DNA from: Streptomyces sp. DH-12
Lineage (GTDB): Bacteria > Actinomycetota > Actinomycetes > Streptomycetales > Streptomycetaceae
Length of the DNA stretch: 64,000 nucleotides
Direction: 5' to 3'
Assembly (NCBI RefSeq): GCF_002899455.1
Contig: NZ_PPFB01000001.1
Coordinates: 2,758,501 to 2,822,500, forward strand
In this document: positions 27,429 through 35,175 of the stretch, piece by piece
Numbering within the stretch: position 1 is the first letter of the stretch
How the letters are laid out: the number at the start of each line of letters is the position of its first letter
Position numbers and translations under genes: made by a program
Notes under the pieces: model-generated
Databases searched by the model: none
What the model was told of the DNA's origin: nothing
What the model saw: only the letters and a program-made list of their open reading frames with translations

Positions 27429-27605
27429 GGCCCCCGGCCGGGCGGGGCACCCGACCCGACCGGCGACTGGAACCCTTCGCCGGGCCGGAAGCGCACGGAA
27501 GCCCGCGATCACGCCGGGCCCCGGCCGGGCAGAGCACCCGACCGCACCGCCGGCTGGAACCCTTCGCCGGGCCGGGGCGTGCTGAAGTCCCGTGATCGCG
27601 CCGGG
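27429..27605. repeat. Noncoding tandem direct repeat, two units of 87 bp
   Basis: Two imperfect copies of an 87-bp unit occupy the gap between the M50-like gene and aroA. The best conserved part is CTGGAACCCTTCGCCGGGCC, present at 27467 and again at 27554; CCGGCCGGGC near the front of each unit and GATC(A/G)CGCCGG near the end also recur at the same 87-bp offset. Neither strand shows a supported start or coding pattern here. The rest of the 285-bp gap (27606-27698) holds the aroA promoter. Origin and role unknown; slippage duplication or a repeat family is possible. Confidence 0.75.
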
Positions 27606-27698
27606 GCGCGTGGCCGGGCGGCGGGAGTCACCGGCCGGCGTGTTCCGCCTGGCGGGCACGGAGCGGCCTGTCCCCTCGCCTCCTTATAAAGTGGCCCC

Positions 27699-29015
27699 AT
27701 GGCCCCGAACCCCACGCACACCGCCCTCTGGCCCGCCCCGCACGCGAGCGGAGCCGTCGACGCGACGGTCCACGTGCCCGGGTCCAAATCGGTCACCAAC
27801 CGCGCCCTCGTGCTCGCCGCCCTCGCCTCCGAGCCGGGCTGGCTGCGCCGCCCGCTGCGCTCGCGCGACACGCTGCTGATGGCGGGCGCGCTGCGCGCCA
27901 TGGGCGTGGAGATCGAGGAGGGGATCGGTCCCGACGGGACGGGCGAGGCCTGGCGGGTGGTGCCGGCCGGTCTGCACGGCCCGGCCACCGTGGACGTGGG
28001 CAACGCGGGCACGGTGATGCGGTTCCTGCCGCCGGTGGCCACCCTCGCGGACGGCCCCGTGCGCTTCGACGGCGACCCGCGGTCCCACGAGCGTCCCCTG
28101 AACGGCGTCATCGACGCGCTCCGTCAGCTGGGCGCCCGGATCGACGACGACGACCGGGGCGCGCTGCCGATGACGGTGCACGGCGGGGGCGCGCTGGACG
28201 GCGGCACGGTCGAGGTGGACGCGTCGTCCTCGTCGCAGTTCGTCAGCGCGCTGCTGCTGTCGGCGCCGCGGTTCAACCAGGGCGTGGAGCTGCGGCACAC
28301 CGGCGCCACGCTGCCGTCGATGCCGCACATCCGGATGACCGTCGACATGCTCCGCGCGGTCGGGGCCCAGGTCGACACCCCCGAGTCGGGCGGCGAGCCG
28401 AACGTCTGGCGGGTCACCCCGGGCGCCCTGCTCGGCCGGGACTTGACGATCGAGCCCGACCTGTCCAACGCGCAGCCGTTCCTGGCGGCCGCGCTGGTCA
28501 CCGGCGGCAAGGTGGTGATCCCCGACTGGCCCGCGCGGACCACCCAGCCCGGCGACCGGCTGCGGGAGATCTTCACCGAGATGGGCGGTTCCTGCGAGCT
28601 GACCGAGTACGGGCTGGTCTTCACCGGCTCCGGCGCGGTGCACGGCATCGACGTGGACCTCGGCGAGGTGGGCGAGCTGACGCCGGGCGTCGCGGCCGTC
28701 GCGGCCCTCGCGGACTCCCCGTCGACGCTGCGGGGCGTGGCGCATCTGCGGCTGCACGAGACGGACCGGTTGGCCGCGCTCACCAAGGAGATCAACGAGC
28801 TGGGCGGCGACGTCACCGAGACCGCCGACGGCCTGCACATCCGCCCGCGGCGGCTGCACGGCGGGGTCTTCCACACCTACGAGGACCACCGCATGGCCAC
28901 GGCCGGTGCGATCATCGGTCTGGCGGTCGAGGGCGTGCAGATCGAGAACGTGGCGACCACGGCGAAGACCCTGCCGGACTTCCCCGAGCTGTGGACCGGG
29001 ATGCTCGGGGCGTAG
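27699..29015 (+). CDS. aroA: 5-enolpyruvylshikimate-3-phosphate synthase
   Basis: A 438-residue EPSP synthase, sixth enzyme of the shikimate pathway, joining PEP to shikimate-3-phosphate. Motifs are [16 protein letters not shown] (about 26-41), [14 protein letters not shown] (about 101-114) and [12 protein letters not shown] (about 349-360). TTATAA lies about nine bases upstream of the ATG, which suggests a leaderless or very short leader mRNA. The gene is followed after nine bp by rsgA, forming an operon. Confidence 0.96.
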   Translation: MAPNPTHTALWPAPHASGAVDATVHVPGSKSVTNRALVLAALASEPGWLRRPLRSRDTLLMAGALRAMGVEIEEGIGPDGTGEAWRVVPAGLHGPATVDVGNAGTVMRFLPPVATLADGPVRFDGDPRSHERPLNGVIDALRQLGARIDDDDRGALPMTVHGGGALDGGTVEVDASSSSQFVSALLLSAPRFNQGVELRHTGATLPSMPHIRMTVDMLRAVGAQVDTPESGGEPNVWRVTPGALLGRDLTIEPDLSNAQPFLAAALVTGGKVVIPDWPARTTQPGDRLREIFTEMGGSCELTEYGLVFTGSGAVHGIDVDLGEVGELTPGVAAVAALADSPSTLRGVAHLRLHETDRLAALTKEINELGGDVTETADGLHIRPRRLHGGVFHTYEDHRMATAGAIIGLAVEGVQIENVATTAKTLPDFPELWTGMLGA

Positions 29016-29024
29016 GGGTTCACG

Positions 29025-30035
29025 ATGCGCCGCTACGGCAAGCACACCGACGAGGACGACATCCGCTCCCGCCCCAACCGCAGGGGCAACCGGCCGCGCA
29101 CCCACATCAGGCCCAAGCACGAGGACGCCGCCGAGGGCATGGTCCTCACGGTCGACCGGGGCCGGCTGACCTGCCTCGTCGAGGACCGCGTCGTGACCGC
29201 GATGAAGGCCCGCGAGCTGGGCCGCAAGGCCGCCGTGGTGGGCGACCGGGTGGCCCTGGTGGGCGACCTGTCCGGGAGGAAGGACACCCTCGCCCGGATC
29301 GTGCGGATCGGGGAGCGCTCGTCGGTGCTGCGCCGCACCGCCGACGACGACGACCCCTATGAGCGGGTGGTCGTCGCCAACGCCGACCGGCTCGCCGTGG
29401 TCACCGCCCTCGCCGACCCCGAGCCCCGGCCGCGGCTGATCGACCGCTGCCTGGTCGCCGCCTACGACGGCGGCCTGGAACCGCTGCTGGTGCTCACCAA
29501 GTCCGATCTCGCCCCGCCCGACAAGCTGCTGGAGCTCTACGGCGACCTGGACATCCCCTACGTCGTCACCAGCCGCGCGGAGCTGGAGAGCGGCGCGGCG
29601 GTGGAGCGGGTGCGCGAGCAGCTCGACGGCCGGATCACGGCGTTCGTGGGCCACTCGGGGGTCGGCAAGACGACCCTGGTGAACGCGCTGGTCCCGGAGG
29701 AGCGGCGGCGCTCCACCGGCCACGTCAACGCGGTGACCGGGCGGGGACGCCACACCACGACGTCCGCGCTGGCGCTGCCGCTCGCGGGCGCCGGGGGCTG
29801 GGTGATCGACACGCCGGGCGTGCGGTCGTTCGGGCTGGCCCACGTCGACCCGTCGCGGGTCATCCACGCCTTCCCCGACCTGGAGCCGGGCACGGAGGGC
29901 TGTCCGCGCGCGTGCAGCCACGACGAACCGGACTGCGCGCTGGACGCCTGGGTGGCGGAGGGCCACGCGGACCCGGCGCGGCTGTACTCGCTGCGGCGGC
30001 TGCTCGCCTCGCGGGAACGCACCGACGGGGACTGA
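29025..30035 (+). CDS. rsgA: Ribosome small subunit-dependent GTPase RsgA
   Basis: A 336-residue circularly permuted GTPase that aids late 30S subunit maturation. The G4 motif LTKSD (157-161) precedes the P-loop GHSGVGKTT (209-217), and DTPGV (G3) follows, which is the permuted order. An N-terminal OB-like domain covers about 35-110. The C-terminal zinc-binding region is CPRACSHDEPDC. The start ATG lies nine bp after aroA, so the two are cotranscribed. GC content and codon usage match its neighbours. Confidence 0.95.
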   Translation: MRRYGKHTDEDDIRSRPNRRGNRPRTHIRPKHEDAAEGMVLTVDRGRLTCLVEDRVVTAMKARELGRKAAVVGDRVALVGDLSGRKDTLARIVRIGERSSVLRRTADDDDPYERVVVANADRLAVVTALADPEPRPRLIDRCLVAAYDGGLEPLLVLTKSDLAPPDKLLELYGDLDIPYVVTSRAELESGAAVERVREQLDGRITAFVGHSGVGKTTLVNALVPEERRRSTGHVNAVTGRGRHTTTSALALPLAGAGGWVIDTPGVRSFGLAHVDPSRVIHAFPDLEPGTEGCPRACSHDEPDCALDAWVAEGHADPARLYSLRRLLASRERTDGD

Positions 30036-30144
30036 TCCGCGTCGTGTTCGCCCCGACCTGCGGCCGGTAAGTGCATAATCACACCGAGTCGGACACGAAC
30101 CGGACGAAGCGGTCACTGTACGCGGGGCATGCGGGAGGACACAC

Positions 30145-30468
30145 ATGGCGTGGCTGCTGGTCATCGTCGCCGGGTTGCTCGAGACCGGTTTCGCCGTGTG
30201 CCTGAAGCTGTCGCACGGGTTCACCCGGCTGTGGCCGACCATCGCCTTCTGCGCGTTCGCCCTCGGCAGCTTCGGCTTGCTGACGCTGGCGCTGAAGAAG
30301 CTGGACGTGGGGCCGGCGTACGCGGTGTGGACGGGCATCGGGGCGGCGGGGACGGCCATCTACGGGATGGTGTTCCTCGGGGACCTGGTGTCCACCCTGA
30401 AGATCGTCTCCATCACCCTGGTGATCCTCGGGGTGATCGGGCTCCAGCTCTCGGGCTCGGCCCACTGA
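30145..30468 (+). CDS. Small multidrug-resistance-family exporter, SugE/Gdx-like
   Basis: A 107-residue SMR protein with four hydrophobic helices. The essential Glu of helix 1 is in AGLLETGFAVCLKLS (Glu13). GPAYAVWTGIGAAGTAIYG in helix 3 is close to the SugE/Gdx group, whose members export guanidinium in exchange for protons, rather than to EmrE-type multidrug pumps. It works as an antiparallel or mixed dimer in the membrane (family knowledge). A single gene is present, consistent with a homodimer. It is convergent with the TetR regulator, only 27 bp apart. Confidence 0.87.
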   Translation: MAWLLVIVAGLLETGFAVCLKLSHGFTRLWPTIAFCAFALGSFGLLTLALKKLDVGPAYAVWTGIGAAGTAIYGMVFLGDLVSTLKIVSITLVILGVIGLQLSGSAH

Positions 30469-30495
30469 GCCGCTCCCTTTCCGTGCGGCTGCCCG

Positions 30496-31104
30496 CTACG
30501 GCACCGGTTGTCGGTGCAGGGCGCCCCTGACCAGTTCGGCCACGCCGTCGCCGGGCGGGGGCGCGACCACGCAGGACAGGGCGAGGCGGATCACCAGCTC
30601 GCAGGAGCGGGCCAGGTCGGCGGTGTCGCCCCGCGCGTGCCCCGGCCCGGCGAGCACGGCGACGGCCCGGTCGCGGACCAGGTGCACGAAGTCGGCGGGC
30701 GAGGGCAGCGGCCCGTCGGCGCGGCGCTGCGCGGGCACCGGGGAGCCGGACGGGACGGCCCCGGGGGCGGGCGCGGGCAGACGCTCGCTCCAGCAGCCGG
30801 TGAGCATGGCCCGCACCAGGGCGTTCTCGCGGGCGCTCAGCGTGGTCCACTCGGCGGTCGCGGTGAGGCGGTCGCGGGGGTCGGCGTGGGCGGTGAGGGC
30901 CCGGTCGACGCCGGCCAGGTAGCCGTCGGCCTCCCGGCGGACCAGGGCACGGGCGAGACCGTCCTTGCTGCCGAACTCGTTGTAGAGCGTCTGGCGGGAG
31001 ACCCCGGCCGCGGCGGCCACGTCCACCATGCGCACGGCGGACCACGGACGGCGGGCCAGGGCGGTGTAAGCGGCGTCCAGCAGGGATTCCCGCGCTGCAG
31101 GCAT
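30496..31104 (-). CDS. TetR-family transcriptional regulator
   Basis: A 202-residue TetR regulator. The N-terminal helix-turn-helix is VRMVDVAAAAGVSRQTLYNEFGSKDGLARAL (split, about residues 23-53). The C-terminal ligand domain is Ala/Arg/Pro-rich with no recognisable ligand signature. Of two adjacent ATGs, the one at 31104 is preferred because GGGAGG is then five bases upstream. It is divergent from hisN (127 bp apart) and convergent with the SMR gene. Its target may be itself or a neighbouring gene; no clear operator was found. Confidence 0.87.
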   Translation of the reverse strand: MPAARESLLDAAYTALARRPWSAVRMVDVAAAAGVSRQTLYNEFGSKDGLARALVRREADGYLAGVDRALTAHADPRDRLTATAEWTTLSARENALVRAMLTGCWSERLPAPAPGAVPSGSPVPAQRRADGPLPSPADFVHLVRDRAVAVLAGPGHARGDTADLARSCELVIRLALSCVVAPPPGDGVAELVRGALHRQPVP

Positions 31105-31231
31105 CATCGCCTCCCTCGGGGCGAGCGGCCGACCCTGCGGTCAGGTTTGACGGGCCTCCGGGCGCTGTCAAGGGGTCGCGGCACCGGCCCCCGGTGGCCG
31201 GGAACCGATCTCGGCCGATACCGTTCGTCGC

Positions 31232-32035
31232 ATGCCCGACTACCTCGACGACCTGCGTCTCGCCCATGTCCTCGCGGACGCCGCCGACGCCGCGACCATG
31301 GACCGGTTCAAGGCTCTCGACCTCAAGGTGGAGACCAAACCCGACATGACGCCGGTGAGCGAGGCGGACAAGGCCGCCGAGGAGCTCATCCGCGGCCATC
31401 TCCAGCGCGCCCGCCCGCGCGACGCCGTCCTGGGCGAGGAGTACGGCGTCGAGGGCACCGGCCCGCGCCGCTGGGTGATCGACCCGATCGACGGCACCAA
31501 GAACTACGTGCGCGGCGTGCCCGTCTGGGCCACGCTGATCGCGCTCATGGAGGCCGACGCCGGGGGAGGCTTCCAGCCGGTCGTCGGCGTGGTGTCCGCC
31601 CCCGCCCTGGGCCGCCGCTGGTGGGCGGCGCGGGGCCACGGCGCCTACGCCGGGCGCAGCCTGTCCTCGGCCACCCGGCTCCAGGTCTCCCGCGTCTCGC
31701 GGATCTCCGACGCCTCCTTCGCGTACTCCTCGCTCACCGGCTGGGAGGAGCAGGGGCGGCTGGACGGCTTCCTCGACCTCACCCGCGAGGTGTGGCGCAC
31801 GCGCGCGTACGGCGACTTCTGGCCGTACATGATGGTCGCCGAGGGGTCGGTCGACCTGTGCGCGGAGCCGGAGCTGTCGCTGTGGGACATGGCGGCCACG
31901 GCGATCGTGGTGACGGAGGCCGGCGGCGCCTTCACCGGGCTCGACGGCCGCCCGGGCCCGCACAGCGGCAACGCCGCCGCGTCGAACGGTCTGCTGCACG
32001 ACGAACTGCTGGGGTATCTCAACCAGCGCTACTGA
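31232..32035 (+). CDS. hisN: Histidinol-phosphatase (inositol-monophosphatase family)
   Basis: A 267-residue member of the IMPase superfamily. Metal-binding motifs are GEEYG (about 70-74), [15 protein letters not shown] (about 82-96) and [18 protein letters not shown] near residue 212. In actinobacteria this branch (HisN) removes phosphate from histidinol phosphate in histidine biosynthesis; the assignment is by similarity and by the S. coelicolor orthologue at this position (from memory). Other inositol-phosphate-type substrates are possible. It is divergent from the TetR gene. Confidence 0.87.
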   Translation: MPDYLDDLRLAHVLADAADAATMDRFKALDLKVETKPDMTPVSEADKAAEELIRGHLQRARPRDAVLGEEYGVEGTGPRRWVIDPIDGTKNYVRGVPVWATLIALMEADAGGGFQPVVGVVSAPALGRRWWAARGHGAYAGRSLSSATRLQVSRVSRISDASFAYSSLTGWEEQGRLDGFLDLTREVWRTRAYGDFWPYMMVAEGSVDLCAEPELSLWDMAATAIVVTEAGGAFTGLDGRPGPHSGNAAASNGLLHDELLGYLNQRY

Positions 32036-32206
32036 ACCGGCCGCGGCCGGTCCTCGCGCCCCCCGCCGGCCGCGTGCGCCCCCTTGTTGACCCCCGCTTT
32101 GCCTGCCACTCTGAGAGCCTCCCCCACTTGTGAACTTGTGAAAGCGCGCACGAGCGGGCCCGCGCGCCCGTGACCTCGTGCTTTCCGGTAGGAGGTGGCT
32201 CCATCC

Positions 32207-32608
32207 ATGCTCGTCCGTGACGCCATGAGCACCGTGGTCCTCACCATCGGCCCCGCCCACACGCTCCGCCAGGCCGCCGCCCTGATGTCCGCGCGCCGGG
32301 TGGGCGCGGCCGTGGTCCTCGACCCCGACGGCACCGGCATCGGCATCCTCACCGAACGGGACGTCCTCAACTCCGTGGGTCTCGGCCAGGACCCTGACGC
32401 GGAGCGCGCCCACGCCCACACCACCACCGACGTCGTCTTCGCCACCCCCTCCTGGACCGTCGAGGAGGCGGCGGCCGCCATGGCCCACGGGGGCTTCCGG
32501 CATCTGATCGTCCTCGACCGGGACGAGCCCGCGGGCATCGTCTCGGTCCGCGACATCATCCGCTGCTGGGCGCCCACGCGGCAGTGCGCCCCGCAGGTGC
32601 CCGCCTGA
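32207..32608 (+). CDS. Two-CBS-domain protein
   Basis: A 133-residue protein made of a Bateman pair of CBS domains: the first with TLRQAAALMSARRVGAAVVLD and GILTERDV, the second with TVEEAAAAMAHGGFRHLIVLD and GIVSVRDI. Such stand-alone pairs bind adenine nucleotides and act as energy or redox sensors. The ATG at 32207 is favoured with GGAGG 11 bases before; a GTG at 32195 is a poorer choice because it overlaps that site. A direct repeat TTGTGAAC-TTGTGAAA lies at 32128-32143 in its promoter region. It is convergent with katA. Confidence 0.88.
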   Translation: MLVRDAMSTVVLTIGPAHTLRQAAALMSARRVGAAVVLDPDGTGIGILTERDVLNSVGLGQDPDAERAHAHTTTDVVFATPSWTVEEAAAAMAHGGFRHLIVLDRDEPAGIVSVRDIIRCWAPTRQCAPQVPA

Positions 32609-32618
32609 CGGCACGGGA

Positions 32619-32652
32619 ACGGGCCGGGCCCCCGTGAGGGAGTCCGGCCCGT
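32619..32652. terminator. Bidirectional terminator between the CBS gene and katA
   Basis: ACGGGCCGG pairs with CCGGCCCGT around a 16-base loop that itself contains CCCCCGTGAGGG. It lies between two convergent genes and 28 bp from the katA stop. Confidence 0.7.
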
Positions 32653-32679
32653 CGATCGACAAGCGGTCCAGCGCTGGAA

Positions 32680-34131
32680 TCAGCCGCGCAGGGCCTGCAC
32701 CGCGGCCTCCAGCCGCTTGCCGAAGTCCTCGTCGGCCTGGCGGAAGTTGTTGATCGCGCGCTCGGCGATGTCGTCGCGCGTCACACCCGAGATGGCGTTC
32801 GCCAGGTTCTTGACCAGGCGCTCCTTCTCGTCCTCCGACATCAGCCGGTAGAGGTTGCCCGCCTGGACGAAGTCGTTGTCCTCGGCGTGGACGGGCGTGA
32901 CCGACTCGCCGGTGACCCCGGTGACCGGGACGGGCTGCCACAGCGGGCGGTCCGTCTGGAAGGGGCCGCCGAAGCTGTTCGGCTCGTAGTTCTTCGCGCC
33001 CTTGTGGCGGCCGTCGTACAGGTAGCCGTCACGGGAGTGGGTGCGCGCCTCGGTGGCGTGCGGGCGGTTCACCGGCAGGTGGTCGGCGTTGATGCCGACG
33101 CGGTAGCGGTGGGCGTCGCCGTACGCGAAGAGACGGCCCTGGAGCATCTTGTCCGGGGAGGGACCGATGCCCGGCACGAAGTGGGCGGGACTGAAGATCG
33201 ACTGCTCGACCTCGGCGAAGATGTTCTCCGGGTTGCGGTTGAGCTCCAGCTTGCCGAACTCGATCAGCGGGTAGTCCGCGTGCGGCCAGACCTTGGTCAG
33301 GTCGAACGGGTTGAAGCGGTAGGTCGGCGCCTCGGCCGCCGGCATGATCTGGACGTAGACGGTCCAGGACGGGTACTCGCCGCGCTCGATGGCCTCGCGC
33401 AGGTCGCGCTGGTGCGAGTCGGGGTCCTTGCCCGCGAGGATCTCGGCCTCTTCGGCGGTCAGGTTCTTGATGCCCTGGTCCGTCTTGAAGTGGTACTTGA
33501 CCCAGAAGACCTCGCCGGCCTCGTTGTTCCACTGGTAGGTGTGGGAGCCGAAGCCGTCCATGTGGCGGTAGGACGCCGGGATGCCGCGGTCACCGAACAG
33601 CCAGGTCACCTGGTGCGTGGACTCGGGCGACAGACCCCAGAAGTCGAAGACGTTGTCCGCCTCCTGCGAACCGGTGTACGGGTCGCGCTTCTGGGTGTGG
33701 ATGAAGTCGGGGAACTTGATGGCGTCCCGGATGAAGAACACCGGGGTGTTGTTGCCGACGAGGTCGTAGTTGCCCTCCTCGGTGTAGAACTTCACCGCGA
33801 AACCGCGCGGGTCGCGCACCGCGTCGGCGGCGCCCAGGTTGCCCGCGACCGTGGAGAAGCGCAGGAAGACCTCGGTCTCCTTGCCGACCTCGGACAGGAA
33901 CTTCGCCCGGGTGTACTTCGTGACGTCGGCGGTCACCTTGAAGGTGCCGTACGCACCGGCGCCGCGGGCGTGCACCACGCGCTCCGGGATGCGCTCGCGG
34001 TTGAAGTGGGCCAGCTTCTCGAGCAGGAGCTGGTCCTGCACGAGGACCGGGCCGCCGACGCCCGCGGTCTCGCTGTTCTGGTTGTCGGCAACCGGGGCAC
34101 CGGCCTCCGTAGTAAGCGGTCCCTGCGTCAC
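32680..34131 (-). CDS. katA: Monofunctional heme catalase
   Basis: A 483-residue small-subunit catalase that breaks down hydrogen peroxide. The distal His region is [19 protein letters not shown] (about 45-63), [18 protein letters not shown] carries the conserved Asn/Phe region, and [14 protein letters not shown] (about 333-346) supplies the proximal Tyr ligand. The GTG at 34131 has AGGAGG five bases upstream. The promoter, TTGACT-16 bp-TAGGAT at 34215-34188, lies in the 147-bp divergent region shared with furA, so FurA/CatR-type repression is likely. It matches the vegetative peroxide-inducible catalase of S. coelicolor in type. Confidence 0.94.
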   Translation of the reverse strand: MTQGPLTTEAGAPVADNQNSETAGVGGPVLVQDQLLLEKLAHFNRERIPERVVHARGAGAYGTFKVTADVTKYTRAKFLSEVGKETEVFLRFSTVAGNLGAADAVRDPRGFAVKFYTEEGNYDLVGNNTPVFFIRDAIKFPDFIHTQKRDPYTGSQEADNVFDFWGLSPESTHQVTWLFGDRGIPASYRHMDGFGSHTYQWNNEAGEVFWVKYHFKTDQGIKNLTAEEAEILAGKDPDSHQRDLREAIERGEYPSWTVYVQIMPAAEAPTYRFNPFDLTKVWPHADYPLIEFGKLELNRNPENIFAEVEQSIFSPAHFVPGIGPSPDKMLQGRLFAYGDAHRYRVGINADHLPVNRPHATEARTHSRDGYLYDGRHKGAKNYEPNSFGGPFQTDRPLWQPVPVTGVTGESVTPVHAEDNDFVQAGNLYRLMSEDEKERLVKNLANAISGVTRDDIAERAINNFRQADEDFGKRLEAAVQALRG

Positions 34132-34187
34132 GTGCGCCTCCTGCGTCCATTACTGACCAACTGGTCTCTTGGCCAAAGCCGAGCTCG

Positions 34188-34215
34188 ATCCTACAATGGA
34201 CAATGTCTAAGTCAA
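34188..34215 (-). promoter_or_regulatory. Predicted katA promoter in the katA-furA divergent region
   Basis: On the minus strand TTGACT (34215-34210) and TAGGAT (34193-34188) are 16 bp apart. The spacer, with TAGACATTGTCC, is AT-richer than its surroundings and has partial dyad symmetry suitable for a Fur-family operator. The exact FurA site was not defined. Confidence 0.6.
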
Positions 34216-34278
34216 GTAAAGCTCCAAAATCGCATCCGTTCGGGGGCTCGACTCCCCCCTGCTGTTAGGCTGGTGCCT

Positions 34279-34695
34279 ATGAGTGACCTTCTGGAACGAC
34301 TTCGCGGACGCGGCTGGCGGATGACCGCGCAGCGCCGTGTGGTGGCCGAGGTCCTCGACGGCGAACACGTCCACCTGACGGCCGACGAGGTGCACGCCAG
34401 AGCTGTCGTCAAGCTGCCCGAGATCTCCCGGGCGACCGTCTACAACACCCTGGGCGAGCTGGTCTCGCTCGGTGAGGTGCTGGAGGTCGCGACGGACCAG
34501 CGGGCCAAGCGCTACGACCCGAACGCGCACCGCCCGCACCACCATCTGGTGTGCGCGCAGTGCGGGTCGATCCGCGACGTCCACCCGACCGGCAACCCGC
34601 TGGCCGACCTCCCCGACACGGAGCGGTTCGGTTTCACGGTGTCCGACGTCGAGGTGACATACCGCGGCCTGTGCCCCACCTGCGCGGCGGCGTAG
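34279..34695 (+). CDS. Fur-family peroxide-responsive repressor (FurA/CatR)
   Basis: A 138-residue Fur-family regulator. The helix-turn-helix segment RMTAQRRVVAEVL followed by PEISRATVYNTLGELV is typical. Metal sites are HRPHHHLVCAQCG (His cluster plus CxxC) and the C-terminal CPTCAAA (second CxxC). Divergence from katA marks it as the peroxide sensor of that gene. The ATG at 34279 has TAGGCT seven bases upstream and no ribosome site, so the mRNA is probably leaderless. A hairpin follows 22 bp after the stop. Confidence 0.92.
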   Translation: MSDLLERLRGRGWRMTAQRRVVAEVLDGEHVHLTADEVHARAVVKLPEISRATVYNTLGELVSLGEVLEVATDQRAKRYDPNAHRPHHHLVCAQCGSIRDVHPTGNPLADLPDTERFGFTVSDVEVTYRGLCPTCAAA

Positions 34696-34717
34696 CCGGC
34701 ACCCAGCGCTGTCACGA

Positions 34718-34747
34718 AGCCCCGGCCACTTCCGAGTGACCGGGGCT
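34718..34747 (+). terminator. Terminator of the Fur-family gene
   Basis: AGCCCCGG pairs with CCGGGGCT across a 14-base loop, followed by CTTCGTC. It lies 22 bp after the stop codon. Confidence 0.72.
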
Positions 34748-34791
34748 CTTCGTCATGCCTGAACGCTGGACGCCTCTGCCCAGGGAACGAC

Positions 34792-34825
34792 CGAGGGCCG
34801 GAACCCTTTCGGATTCCGGCCCTCG
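34792..34825 (-). terminator. Terminator of the left initiator tRNA gene
   Basis: CGAGGGCCGGAA pairs perfectly with TTCCGGCCCTCG over 12 bp. It lies eight bp beyond the tRNA 3' end in the direction of tRNA transcription. Confidence 0.8.
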
Positions 34826-34833
34826 GCCATCAG

Positions 34834-34907
34834 TAGCGGGGACAGGATTTGAACCTGCGACCTCTGGGTTATGAGCCCAGCGAGCTACCGAGCTGCTCCA
34901 CCCCGCG
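34834..34907 (-). tRNA. Initiator tRNA-fMet (CAT), copy 1
   Basis: A 74-nt tRNA without encoded CCA. The anticodon loop reads CTCATAA (anticodon CAT) and is closed by three consecutive G-C pairs (GGG/CCC), the initiator hallmark. Position 1 is C and faces U at 72, so the first acceptor pair is broken, which marks formyl-methionine initiators; C1:U72 is the actinobacterial form. The T arm has TTCAAAT. The mature region is identical to copy 2 at 37216-37289. Confidence 0.96.
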
Positions 34908-35175
34908 GCGATGTCCCCAACGCTACGTCAAGACGCCCGACGGAAGCAAATCCCTTCCCCCGGGCCTGCCCGAGCGGGGGGGCGTCCTCAAGGCACCGGG
35001 GCCGTTGCCACCCCTGGGGCGCGCCCCAGCGGGCGCCTGCCTCCGCCCCCTCCCCGGCTCCGCCCGAGCCCTCCCTCCGGGCTCACGTCAGCCGTCCGGC
35101 CCGGAGACACCGGGGCCCGCCTCGGCCCAGGGGTGCGTCTCAGCGGGTCCCGTCCCGGACCCCGGCCCGCCCGGG
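34908..35175. other. Gap between initiator tRNA copy 1 and the Sel1-repeat gene
   Basis: 268 bp with no gene. It contains the 5' flank of the leftward tRNA, where TTGACG occurs on the minus strand near 34929-34934 as a possible -35 box, and then GC-rich sequence with several short dyads (for example GGGGCGCGCCCC near 35017). Nothing else is supported. Confidence 0.5.

Noticed and set aside
30036-30144. Possible guanidine riboswitch before the SugE-like gene
   Set aside because: GGACGA- and ACACGAA-like strings occur near 30085-30110, but I could not fold the paired ACGR-loop hairpins of guanidine-II or the conserved core of guanidine-I.
32128-32143. Palindromic Rex operator at the CBS gene
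   Set aside because: The two TTGTGAA elements are direct, not inverted, so the Rex consensus is not satisfied; it was kept only as a repeat.
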